A DNA stretch of 41,451 bases, taken from contig NZ_JAAGPI010000058.1 of assembly GCF_017104715.1 (NCBI RefSeq), positions 1 to 41,451 of the forward strand. Reading direction: 5' to 3'. Source of the DNA: Burkholderia sp. Ac-20365 (lineage in GTDB: Bacteria; Pseudomonadota; Gammaproteobacteria; Burkholderiales; Burkholderiaceae). Below, in pieces: positions 16,946 to 28,100 of this stretch (the stretch's first letter is position 1; each line of letters begins with the position of its first letter). The notes beneath the pieces were generated by a model. The model had not been told where the DNA came from and did not search any database. It worked only from the letters and a program-made list of their open reading frames with translations. The position numbers and the translations under genes were made by a program.

Positions 16946-16993
16946 CGCTTATTCGTTGAACGTTTCAAATATAAACGTCAACGCGTTAATCCG
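16938..16993. repeat. Stem-loop over the moaE stop codon
   Basis: CGGATTAACGC (16938-16948) pairs exactly with GCGTTAATCCG (16983-16993), and inside them GTTGAACGTTT and AAACGTCAAC can extend the stem imperfectly. It lies between convergent moaE and the globin gene and may end transcription from either side, but a U-tract is lacking. Confidence 0.6.
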
Positions 16994-17039
16994 GATTCGA
17001 AATGTTAAATCGCAATGGCGGATTCGAAATTGTTAAATC
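16992..17039. repeat. Short tandem-like direct repeat
   Basis: CGGATTCGAAATGTTAAATC (16992-17011) recurs as CGGATTCGAAATTGTTAAATC one base longer at 17019-17039, separated by seven bases. The sequence is AT-rich compared with its surroundings and lies just after the globin gene (minus strand). Confidence 0.7.
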
Positions 17040-17057
17040 CTGACCAATTGCTCAGTT

Positions 17058-17618
17058 TTAATCGCTATCGCCAGATTTACCGATAATTTTTGCCGGAAAC
17101 GGCTCGCCACGCGGCCACGAATGTTCGGCCGCGTGCTCTTCGCGCGAGCGGCGGCGGGGCGCAATTCGCTCCAGCAAGGCCTGCTGTTCGGCGGGAATCT
17201 GGTAGTCCCAGCCGAACTTGCTCAGCTGCAGGCTCTGCGCGATGCGCAGCGCGGGTTCCATGAAGCGCACGGCGGCAGCCGGTTCATAGCGTGACTCGAC
17301 CGTGTCCAGGAACAGGAACAGCCACCGGCTGAAATGGCGCGGCTCAAGGCCCTCGAGCGGCATGTGCGCCTGTTGCACGTTGCCGCGATACTGCTTCGCC
17401 CCCAGCACCAGCGACCCCCAGAACACACACATTTTCGGCAGATGCTCGTCCCAGCGGCCCGCGAGCTTCTGCTCGAACGCGGGACCGAGCAGTGCGTCGG
17501 CCCGCACGCGGTCGTAGAACGCGTAGACGAGCTCGCGGATGTTGTCTTCAGTGGCTTCGGCGTAACGCTTCGCGAGAGGCGCGACAGCGGAAATATCGGA
17601 AGAAATATCGGACTTCAT
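17058..17618 (-). CDS. Group III truncated haemoglobin-like protein
   Basis: 186-residue globin-like protein. The sequence IRELVYAFYDRVRADALLGPAF, then HLPKMCVFWGSLVLGAKQYRGN, QQAHMPLEGLEPRHFSRWLFLF, follows group III truncated haemoglobins, in which the proximal histidine lies in the ExRHFSRW segment. Such proteins bind oxygen or nitric oxide in the cytoplasm; their role is often linked to NO or microaerobic stress. It is longer than the usual ~130-140 residues because of a charged C-terminal tail (about 150-186, rich in Arg, Glu, His, Pro). The ATG at 17618 gives MKSDISSDIS; the ribosome site is poor and the frame is open 23 codons upstream. Divergent from the NsrR-type regulator, with a candidate operator between. 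Confidence 0.88.
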   Translation of the reverse strand: MKSDISSDISAVAPLAKRYAEATEDNIRELVYAFYDRVRADALLGPAFEQKLAGRWDEHLPKMCVFWGSLVLGAKQYRGNVQQAHMPLEGLEPRHFSRWLFLFLDTVESRYEPAAAVRFMEPALRIAQSLQLSKFGWDYQIPAEQQALLERIAPRRRSREEHAAEHSWPRGEPFPAKIIGKSGDSD

Positions 17619-17756
17619 ATCTGGAACAAAAGTGAGTCGCGGCAAGTCGCGGTATCGCAAACGTTTTGGCGCGCTTGCTCTAAACAAAGAAAAAATGCGC
17701 TTAAAACGAAAGTTACCGTTTATAGTTACGCGAAATAACGAGATAAACGTGGCAAT

Positions 17757-17779
17757 AAGATGTGCTTTGAAAGCATGTT
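17757..17779. promoter_or_regulatory. Candidate NsrR operator
   Basis: AAGATGTGCTT-T-GAAAGCATGTT. Against the 11-1-11 NsrR consensus as I remember it (AAGATGCYTTT and the inverse AAATRCATCTT), 8 of 11 positions agree on each side. The core TGCTTTGAAAGCA (17763-17775) is a perfect palindrome, and GCAATAA/TTATTGC flank it at 17752-17758 and 17778-17784. It lies between the divergent globin and nsrR genes, so it could control both. Confidence 0.6.
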
Positions 17780-17858
17780 ATTGCGCGGCCGAAGTACTGG
17801 CGTTAGTGGAGCCGGCGTGAACATTCCGCATGCTGACTCCGTCGCGATTTGCCTTTCA

Positions 17859-18356
17859 ATGAGACTGACAGACTATACCGATTACTCGCTGCGCGTGTTG
17901 CTTTACCTCGCAGTTCGCTCCGAAGGACTGGCAACGATACAAGACATCTCCGATGCTTATGGCATATCGAAGAACCATCTGATGAAGGTGGTTCAGCGGC
18001 TCGCCGAACTTGGCTGGGTCGAGACCGTACGTGGACGCAATGGCGGTCTGCGGCTGTTCGAGCATTCGTCGGCGCTCACCGTCGGCGAGGTGGTGCGGGC
18101 CGCCGAGCACGACTTTGCGCTCGTCTCCTGCTTCAACGGCGCCGATACGAGCGGCGCGCATCGCGAGTGTGTCATTCAGTCGCAATGCCGACTGAAGGGC
18201 ATCCTCGAATCCGCGCGGGCGGCTTTCTTCCGTGAACTCGACAGCTATACGATCCGCGACATCGCGGAACCGGCGTCGCCACTGATGTCGTTACTCGGAT
18301 TGAAGCCGTCGGCGACAATCGTGCCGATCGTGCCGGCGGTATCGACGGGCACCTGA
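17859..18356 (+). CDS. nsrR: Rrf2-family regulator, NsrR type (nitric-oxide sensor)
   Basis: 165-residue Rrf2 protein. NsrR is an iron-sulfur repressor whose cluster is destroyed by nitric oxide, releasing NO-detoxifying genes. The winged helix is in the N-terminal part (LTDYTDYSLRVLLYLAV, then ISKNHLMKVVQRLAELGWVETVRGRNGG). Three cysteines, C91, C104 and C110, followed by RLKG match the NsrR cluster-binding set; IscR instead has a different cysteine spacing. The first spacing (12 residues between C91 and C104) is longer than the four in E. coli NsrR. The ATG at 17859 gives the family N-terminus but has no good ribosome site. Divergent from the globin gene. Confidence 0.87.
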   Translation: MRLTDYTDYSLRVLLYLAVRSEGLATIQDISDAYGISKNHLMKVVQRLAELGWVETVRGRNGGLRLFEHSSALTVGEVVRAAEHDFALVSCFNGADTSGAHRECVIQSQCRLKGILESARAAFFRELDSYTIRDIAEPASPLMSLLGLKPSATIVPIVPAVSTGT

Positions 18357-18663
18357 TCGCCGGTTTGCCCGCGGTTGGCGGCACGGGCCGCCCGGGCCGC
18401 GCCGCCAACGGATTCCGTCCAGCGGCGGCGTGTCCCGGCTGGCCGGATTTCCCGGCTCGGGCATCCCGGCATGCCCGACGCGACGCGCGCATGCAAGACA
18501 GGCGCGCCCGTCTTCGCTTGCGCTGTCCCTTCGCTATTACCCGAACGCACGCCGGGCTACACTTCACTGTGTTCCCGAAGACCTGCGGGACACCCGTACC
18601 CATCTCACGTCCCGCACGTTCGTGCGGTTCGCGTGTAAATTCTCTCTCCCCGATGCAAAAAAG
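18357..18663. other. Intergenic region between nsrR and the clpB promoter
   Basis: About 300 bp without a credible gene. GTTGGCGGC (18374-18382) and GCCGCCAAC (18401-18409) form a strong GC hairpin just after the nsrR stop, likely part of a terminator though without a U-tract. The rest is GC-rich until the AT-richer clpB promoter. Confidence 0.4.
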
Positions 18664-18665
18664 CG

Positions 18666-18693
18666 CTTGAAACCGGCATAAAACGCCTCATTT
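18666..18693 (+). promoter_or_regulatory. Sigma-32 heat-shock promoter of clpB
   Basis: CTTGAA at 18666-18671 (in the context GCTTGAAA), a 14-bp spacer, and CCTCATTT at 18686-18693, one mismatch from the sigma-32 -10 consensus CCCCATTT. The start codon follows about 30 bases later, with GGAGG at 18711-18715 as ribosome site. Both elements and spacing fit RpoH promoters well. Confidence 0.8.
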
Positions 18694-18723
18694 TGGTGGT
18701 AATCGAAATTGGAGGTCTCATAG

Positions 18724-21321
<2,598 letters not shown>

Positions 21322-21374
21322 AGCGCCATGGGAACGGAGCGTCGCATTGCGGCGCGTCCGTTGCCGATGAAAAC

Positions 21375-21410
21375 AAAAAAGGGCAACGAAGCGATTCGTT
21401 GCCCTTTTTT
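21375..21410. terminator. Bidirectional terminator between clpB and the YidB-like gene
   Basis: Six A (21375-21380), GGGCAACGAA, a GCGA loop, TTCGTTGCCC, then six T (21405-21410). A textbook symmetric intrinsic terminator serving convergent clpB (plus) and the YidB-like gene (minus). Confidence 0.92.
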
Positions 21411-21440
21411 GCGCTGCGCGTCGAGCGCTTGCGCCCAGGC

Positions 21441-21887
21441 TCAGGCGTTCTTGTTGCCGAAGAGGCCCGCGATCTGGCCGAGCGCACCCAATGCGCCCGA
21501 CATGCCGCCTGCATCGAGCTTGCCATCGGCGGGCACTTCGCCATTCGGCGTCGCGGCGTTGATCACATGCGGCAGCACTTGCGACAGCAGGCCCGTCACC
21601 ATCGACGGTTCGACGCCGGCCTTCGCCGCCATGTTCGTGACGGCTTCCGAGCCGAGCACATTGTGCAGCGTATCGGCGGCAATCGGCTGGTTCTCGCCCG
21701 TGCCGACCCACGAGCTGATGATGTCGCCCGCGCCGTTTTGCTGGAAGCGCTGGATCAGGCCGTTCAGGCCGCCGGGCTGGTTGTTGACGAATTCGAGCGC
21801 CGCCGAAATCAGCGCCGCCTGGCCACCGCCGCCTTCAGGCGACTGGCCGCCGCCGAGCATGGAACCGAGGGTGTCGAGTAGGCTCAT
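21441..21887 (-). CDS. YidB-family protein (DUF937)
   Basis: 148 residues, function unknown. Gly/Ala/Gln-rich, starting MSLLDTLGSMLGGGQSPEGG; the core GGLNGLIQRFQQNGAGDIISSWVGTGENQPI and the later VLGSEAVTNMAAKAGV are typical of the YidB/DUF937 family. No signal peptide or membrane helix is clear. The ATG at 21887-21885 has AGAGAGA upstream. It stands alone, convergent with clpB. Confidence 0.88.
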   Translation of the reverse strand: MSLLDTLGSMLGGGQSPEGGGGQAALISAALEFVNNQPGGLNGLIQRFQQNGAGDIISSWVGTGENQPIAADTLHNVLGSEAVTNMAAKAGVEPSMVTGLLSQVLPHVINAATPNGEVPADGKLDAGGMSGALGALGQIAGLFGNKNA

Positions 21888-22047
21888 GACAATCTCTCTT
21901 GAGAAGCCGGCGCGATGAGCGTGAAGCATGCGCCGGCGGGGAACGAAACACCGCGCGAAACGCGGCACCAATATAGTTGAAACAGCGGACGTGAAGCAGT
22001 GCGGACGTCAGGCAGTGCGGCCACTGGACGCTGACGGACAGCGCGTC

Positions 22048-22605
22048 CTATGCGCCCGACGCAGCGGACGCAGCCTTGCTCTTCTTCGATTTCTTCGACT
22101 TCGAAGCGGTCGTGTCCGACGCCGTTGCGGGCGCGGATGCCGCCGTTGCTGCGGGCGCCGATGCAGCGGCCGCATCAGCCTTGCTCTTCTTCTTCGACTT
22201 CGATGCCTTGCTGTCCGACGCGGCAGGCGCGGGCGCGGATGGCGCCGGCGTTTGAGCCGTCGTCGCAGCAGGCGCGGGTGTGGACTTCGACATCGTGCCT
22301 GCAGGGGCTTTGGCGGGCGCGCCCGTCGGCGGCGCCGATGAGCCGTTGATCGTCAGACCCGCCGCTTCGAGATTCTTCACCGACTTCTGACCGATCCCTT
22401 TGACACGGTTGGCGAGATCGTCGGCATCCTTGAACGGGCCGTTCTTGGTGCGTTCGTCGATGATCGCTTTCGCATGGACGGGGCCGATACCTTTGACCGA
22501 TTCGAGCGCGGCCTGGTCGGCGGAATTGACTTCGACGGCGGCCGCGAATCCCGCCGACAGCGACAGCACGAGCGCGGCGCACAGCATCAACAGCTTTTTC
22601 AACAT
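22048..22605 (-). CDS. Exported helix-hairpin-helix (ComEA-like) protein with basic low-complexity tail
   Basis: 185 residues. A signal peptide (MLKKLLMLCAALVLSLSAGFAAA) is followed by one ComEA-type helix-hairpin-helix pair, VEVNSADQAALESVKGIGPVHAKAII and FKDADDLANRVKGIGQKSVKNL, which would bind DNA without sequence preference outside the cytoplasm. From about residue 88 the rest is Pro/Ala/Ser/Thr-rich with Lys clusters SKASKSKKKSK and SKSKKSKKSK, like a histone-type tail. ComEA homologues take part in DNA uptake, but no other competence gene is nearby, so the role is open. Start at ATG 22605-22603 with GGAG seven bases before. Confidence 0.85.
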   Translation of the reverse strand: MLKKLLMLCAALVLSLSAGFAAAVEVNSADQAALESVKGIGPVHAKAIIDERTKNGPFKDADDLANRVKGIGQKSVKNLEAAGLTINGSSAPPTGAPAKAPAGTMSKSTPAPAATTAQTPAPSAPAPAASDSKASKSKKKSKADAAAASAPAATAASAPATASDTTASKSKKSKKSKAASAASGA

Positions 22606-22797
22606 GGCAATCACTCCATTGAGGGCAAACAGGTAGCCGGAACGGACGACGCTTTCATTTGAGCAAGCACTGCGTTCAAGCATAGGACAATTTACTGTCC
22701 TCTTTGACCGAACGGCGCGCAATGATGCGTGAATTGGCAGCGAATCGGCCGATTTATACCGTTCGAATCGTGACAAGACAATGCGGGCTCACCAAAT

Positions 22798-25158
22798 TTA
22801 AAGCTTTTGCCCGTTCGTCGTGCTGTCTTGCCGGGTTGATGTCAGTGAAGCGGGAGAGGGCTGCGGCGCGCTGGCGCCATGCGCCGCGCCCGGTTTGCGA
22901 GCGCGCGCCGCCGCGCCACGCACTTCGAAGCGCACCGAATCGGCGCTCGATCCATCTGCATTCACGAGTTCGAGCACGTGACGGCCAGGCCATGGCAGCC
23001 ATTGCACACGCTCGTCGCGGCCGAGCGGCTTGCCGTCGAGCCGCCAGCTGCTGCGTCCGGACGAGCCACTCGCGCGTTCGAACACGATGCGCTGGCGTGT
23101 GGCGGGAATGTCGGGGTCGAGCGCAAACAGCGTGCCGTCCGTCGGCGAGCCGATGCGCGGCGCAGCGTTCGAAGACGTTGCCGTCGCATTGCGCGATCCG
23201 CGTGTCGCGATGGTTGCGTTGTCTGCGGAATGGGCGGTCGCGGCCAGTCCGACGCTCGGCGTTTGCGTGCCGTCGACGAACCACTCGTTGCGCGCGGGCT
23301 CGATGTTGCCGTCGAAGGTCACACGCGTTTGCACCACGCCGACAGGCACGCGCGGCGCGACGCTCGGCACGCGCCGGTGCAGATAGCCGACGATCGCGGC
23401 CCAGATCGGCGCGGCGCCCGTCACGCCGGATACATCCCACATCGGCTGGCCGTCGGCGTTGCCGACCCACACGCCAACGGTATAGCGCGACGTGTAGCCG
23501 ACCGTCCAGTTGTCGCGCATGTCCTTGCTGGTGCCCGTTTTCACCGCCGAGAAAAAGCGCGTCGCGAGCGGGCTGTCGAAACCGAACGTGCGCGTGCGCG
23601 CGTTGTTATCGGCCAGCACGGTGGTGATGATGTAGCTCGCGTCGGCGCTGAACACGCGCTGTTGCGGAACTGTTGCAGTCGTCGCGCGACGCGGCATATC
23701 GAACGTCGGCGCGGCGACGCCGCCGTTCGCAAGCGCGCGATACGCATTGGTCAGCGACAGCAGCGTCACATCGGCACTGCCGAGCGCGAGCGAAAAACCG
23801 TAGTAATCGCCGCTCTGTTCGAGTGGCAGGCCGAGCGCGGTGAGCGTTTTCGCAAAGCGATGCGGCGTGACCATCACGAGCGTGCGCACGGCAGGCACGT
23901 TCAACGACGAACCGAGCGCGGTGCGCACGCTGACCCAGCCCTTGAAGTCCTTGTCGTAGTTTTGAGGCATGTACAGACCGCCGCCCGCCGCGAGATCGAG
24001 CGGCGCATCATCGAGCAGCGATGCCGTGGTGAGCCGCCGTTCGTCGATCGCCTGCGCGTAGAGGAAGGGCTTGAGCGTCGAGCCCGCCTGGCGGCGCGCG
24101 AGCGCCGCATCTACGTCGCGCGCGCCCGACAATCCGCCCGACGAACCAACCCACGCCAAAACTTCGCCCGTCGCATTGTCGAGCACGACGACGGCGCCAT
24201 CATGCACGTTACGCGGATGCGCGGGCGCATTGAGTTCGATCAACGTGCGCGTGAGCGTATCGGCGGCAAAGCGCTGGAGTCTGGCGTCGAGCGTGCTGGT
24301 CACGCGCGCGCCTGCAACGGGATGCGTTTCGCTCGCGATGCGGCGTGCAAAGTGCGGCGCCAGCGTCGGTGCATCGGGCGAGATGGAGAGCAACGCAGGA
24401 GCGGGGCGCGCGAACGCGAGCTGCACGAAGGCAGCGAGATTCACGCAGCGTTCGGGTGCCTGCATGTCGCGCAGAATGCGGCACGCGCGCTCACTGACCT
24501 TCGCGTACGGCGCGTTCGGCGCGCGGATCAACGCGGCGGCGACGGCGGCCTCGCGTTCGTCGAGACCGGAAGGCGCCTTGCCGAACAGCGTGGCCGACAG
24601 CGCAGACAGGCCGATCGTTTCGCCGCGAAACGGCACGAGGTTCAGATACGCTTCGAGAATCTGGTCCTTGCGCCACATGCGTTCGAGCCACAGCGCGCTC
24701 ACGGCCTGATTCGCCTTCTGCGCGATCGAGCGTTGCCCTGAATGCTGCGGATCGTCGTTGAGCAGACCTGTGAGCTGCATCGTCACCGTCGATGCACCGC
24801 GCGTGCGCGTGTTCCACAGATTCGCCCATGCCGCCGCCGCCGCGCCGCGCCAGTCGACGCCGCTGTGTTCGTAAAAGCGTTTGTCCTCCGATACGACGAT
24901 CGCTTCGCGCAGCGCGGGCGACACATCCGCGAGCGCGACCCAGTCGCCGCGCCTTTCGGCTTTGTCGATACGCGTGCGCTGCAGTGGCACGCCATCGCGC
25001 GACAGCAGCAGCCAGTCGGAACTGCGCCACTGCGTGCGCACGTCGTCAAAGTTAGGCAGTGCGTGCGCGGCGAGCGGTTCGCCGAGCAGCGCAACGCACA
25101 GCGCGATGCGAGCGAACGCGGTCGACCAGCGTGTCTTCGCGTTCGGATTGTTCGACAT
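22798..25158 (-). CDS. pbpC: Penicillin-binding protein 1C
   Basis: 786-residue class A PBP: peptidoglycan glycosyltransferase plus transpeptidase in the periplasm, held by an N-terminal hydrophobic segment (about 14-33). The GT51 domain has SEDKRFYEHSG with catalytic E91, GASTVTMQ at 121-128, and RKDQILEAYLN. The transpeptidase has STLK with active-site S360, SLN at 418-420 and KTG at 540-542, all intact. A C-terminal BiPBP_C-like beta domain follows (about 690-760). The gene starts 13 bp after the alpha-2-macroglobulin stop; the same pair occurs in E. coli (yfhM-pbpC) and many Gram-negatives and is thought to couple protease trapping to cell-wall repair. Confidence 0.95.
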   Translation of the reverse strand: MSNNPNAKTRWSTAFARIALCVALLGEPLAAHALPNFDDVRTQWRSSDWLLLSRDGVPLQRTRIDKAERRGDWVALADVSPALREAIVVSEDKRFYEHSGVDWRGAAAAAWANLWNTRTRGASTVTMQLTGLLNDDPQHSGQRSIAQKANQAVSALWLERMWRKDQILEAYLNLVPFRGETIGLSALSATLFGKAPSGLDEREAAVAAALIRAPNAPYAKVSERACRILRDMQAPERCVNLAAFVQLAFARPAPALLSISPDAPTLAPHFARRIASETHPVAGARVTSTLDARLQRFAADTLTRTLIELNAPAHPRNVHDGAVVVLDNATGEVLAWVGSSGGLSGARDVDAALARRQAGSTLKPFLYAQAIDERRLTTASLLDDAPLDLAAGGGLYMPQNYDKDFKGWVSVRTALGSSLNVPAVRTLVMVTPHRFAKTLTALGLPLEQSGDYYGFSLALGSADVTLLSLTNAYRALANGGVAAPTFDMPRRATTATVPQQRVFSADASYIITTVLADNNARTRTFGFDSPLATRFFSAVKTGTSKDMRDNWTVGYTSRYTVGVWVGNADGQPMWDVSGVTGAAPIWAAIVGYLHRRVPSVAPRVPVGVVQTRVTFDGNIEPARNEWFVDGTQTPSVGLAATAHSADNATIATRGSRNATATSSNAAPRIGSPTDGTLFALDPDIPATRQRIVFERASGSSGRSSWRLDGKPLGRDERVQWLPWPGRHVLELVNADGSSADSVRFEVRGAAARARKPGAAHGASAPQPSPASLTSTRQDSTTNGQKL

Positions 25159-25171
25159 CGCGCGTACCTCC

Positions 25172-28100
25172 TTACTTCGCAGCCGCTGCAGGCTTCACGA
25201 CGACGGGCGCATTCGGCAGCACGCCGAACGTCGACGGCGCGTAGAGCGCTTCGACGCGCGTCGGCGGCAAGCCGAATGTGCCGACGTTGTTCAGCCGCAC
25301 CGTGTACTCGACCGAGAACTTGCCCTTCGGCACGTAATCGTAATACGCACGATAGCCGTCGAAGCCGCGCTCGACGAACGCCGGCCACGCTTCGCCCTTG
25401 GACTTTTCGCCTTGCGTCGCAGCTTCCGAATCGCGGCCGAGACCCGAACCGAGGATCGTCGCGCCCGCCGGAACGGGATCGTTGACGACGACCCAGGTCA
25501 TGTCGGTCTGCGCATCGATATCCAGATGCACGCGCACGACGTCGCCGCGCGTGTTCACACCTTTTTCGGCGGGATCAATCGGCGTGACGGTCTTCGTGAT
25601 CCGGTAGCCCGCCGCGAACGGCGCTTTGAGCGCGACGGCCGCAAGACTTTCGATCGTCGCCCAAGGCTTGCCTGTGCCGTCGTGCGTCAATGTCAGCGAG
25701 ACAGGCGCGCTGCGCGATTCGGGCGGCCACGGCAGCAACTGGCTGCGCGTATCGGACGTCTTCGTGATGGCTGTGGCCGACGCATAGTTCGTCGCGGCGG
25801 ACGCAGGCTGGCTCCACGAAATCGTCTTGTCGGTCGCGCCGAGTTGCAGCTTCGTTTGTCCCGTCACAGGCGTACTTTCGAACACCTGCGAGAAGCGCTG
25901 CACGGCAATCGAGCCCCACAGGTTCGCCGTGGTCGTCTGCCATGCGCCGTTCTTCTGCAATGCGAGAAGGCCTGCGACGAGACGCGGCATCTCATCCTTC
26001 CAGCCCGGTAGATCGACGAACGTGAGCGCGGTGCGCGCCGCGTTCGTTTCCGTACCGGACATCAGCCACCAGAGATCGTCACTATCGGCCGTCGAGAAGG
26101 TGAGACGCGTGCCCTGATACGTGAGCCGCGCGCGGATGATCTGCTCGACCTGCGCGAGCTTCTCGTCACGTTGCGGAATATCCTTTACGCGCGAGAGCAC
26201 CGCGTAGTAGTCGAGCACGGCCGACGTCGGCCATTGGTTCGGCGCGATTTCAATCGAACCGAGCATGCTTGCGCGCGCGGCGCCGTGACGCGACAGCGCT
26301 TCGAGCGCCGCGAGCTTGCGCAGGTCGAGATCCTTGCGCGGCGCCCAGAAGTTGCGCTCCAGCCTGCCTTCGACAAAGCTGACCAGACCGCCTTCGAGTT
26401 TCGCGCGCAGATCGTCGGGCAGGGCGAAACGCGGATCGAGCTTCGCGGCTTCATCGGTGACGGAGAGCAGGTACGCGGTGAGAGTCGTGCTACCCGTGTT
26501 GCCGCTGTCGTCGCCGGGCGGGAAGTAGTTCGCGAGACCGTCCTTGTCGAGATAGACGGGCATGCGCGCGACCACGCCTTGCCAGCGCGTGGCGTCACGC
26601 AAGCCCTGCGCAACCGACGTCTGCTGTTCGAGGCAGCTATACGGATAACGCTCGAACCAGCGGCGCACGCCGGGCAGACCGTCCGACAGCTTCGACTGCA
26701 GCGACACCGCGATACCGCCGCGCAGCGCGCCCGCTTGCGTGGCGGTCGCGTTCGGCGGCGCGGCGACGGGCAGCGAGAACGTGCCGTCGATCTGCGTGAG
26801 CGTGGCCTGTTGCACCGTAATCGGGATGGCAGCCGTGACGCGTTGCGTGACCTTCAATGCGTCCGACGCATGCGCCGCGCCTTGTTCCGCTGCGCTGACG
26901 TTCCACGTGAGCGCGGCCGGATTCGCTTCAGACAGACCGTCGGGCGGCGTGACCGTCCATGCGACTTCGCGTGCCGAATCGGCGGCGAGATCGACGGTTT
27001 GCGGCGGCAGCGACAGACCCGGTACGTTCGGCGTGACGACGACTTTCATCGCGCGCGTGGTCGTGTTGCGCAGCGTGAACTGCGCGCGGAACTGGTCGCC
27101 TTCGCGCACCAGCGGCGGCAGGCCGGAGATCAGTTGCAGATCCTGCGTGCTGCGGATCGACGTGCTGCCCGTGCCGAACGTGCCGTCGCCGACAGCAGCG
27201 ATCGCGACGATGCGGAAGCTCGTCAGCGCGTCGTTGAGCGGCACATCGACAAATGCTTCGCCGTTCGCGTCGAGCGTCACGCGCGGGTTCCACAGCAGCA
27301 GCGTGTCGAACAGTTCGCGCGTCGAGCTATGTCCGCCGCCGCCGCCCGCAGGCACAGCCTTGCGCCCAAAGTGACGGCGTCCGACGATCTCCATCTGCGC
27401 GGTCGCCGTTTCCACGCCGTACGCGCGCCGTTGGAGCATCGCGTCGAGCAGGTCCCAGCTATCGTTCGGCATCAGTTCAAGCAATGCTTCGTCGACGGCG
27501 GTCACGGCGATCTGCGTGCCGGCGGGCGCGGGCTTGCCGCCCGGCATCTGCACGCGCAACTTCACATGCGCCTTGCCGCGCACCGTGTACGACTTCGCAT
27601 CGGGCGTGACCGTTACGGAGAGCTTGTGCGCCGCCGTGCCTACCTTGATTTCGGCAAGTCCGTAGCGGAAAGCGGGCTTCGACAGATCGACGAGCGGCGT
27701 CGGCGCTTCGTAGTAACGGCCTTCGTACCAGAACGCACGCGCCCATTCGAGCGGGGCTTTCCAGCCCCACGTGAAGAACGAATACCACGGCACTTCGTGC
27801 ACGCGGCCGCGCAGCGCGAGCACAGACACGTACACATTCGGTCCCCACGCCTCGTTCACTTTCAGTTCGACGGTCGGGTCCTTACCGTCCAGCTTGACGA
27901 CGTGCGTTTCGACGATGCCTTCCCGCTCGACTGCCACGAGCGCGGTCGCGAAGCGGAAGGGCATGCGCACCTGGAAGCGCGCCGTCTCGCCGGGTTCGTA
28001 CGCGCTCTTTTCGGGCAGCACGTCGATACGGTCGGTGTTTTCGCCGCCGAACCACAGGTCTTCCTCGCGCGTGACCCACACCGACGTCGTCGCTGTCGAC

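Noticed and set aside
22879..24741. A 620-codon plus-strand frame opposite pbpC
   Set aside because: Antisense to a gene with intact GT51 and transpeptidase motifs; composition is Arg/His/Glu-rich.
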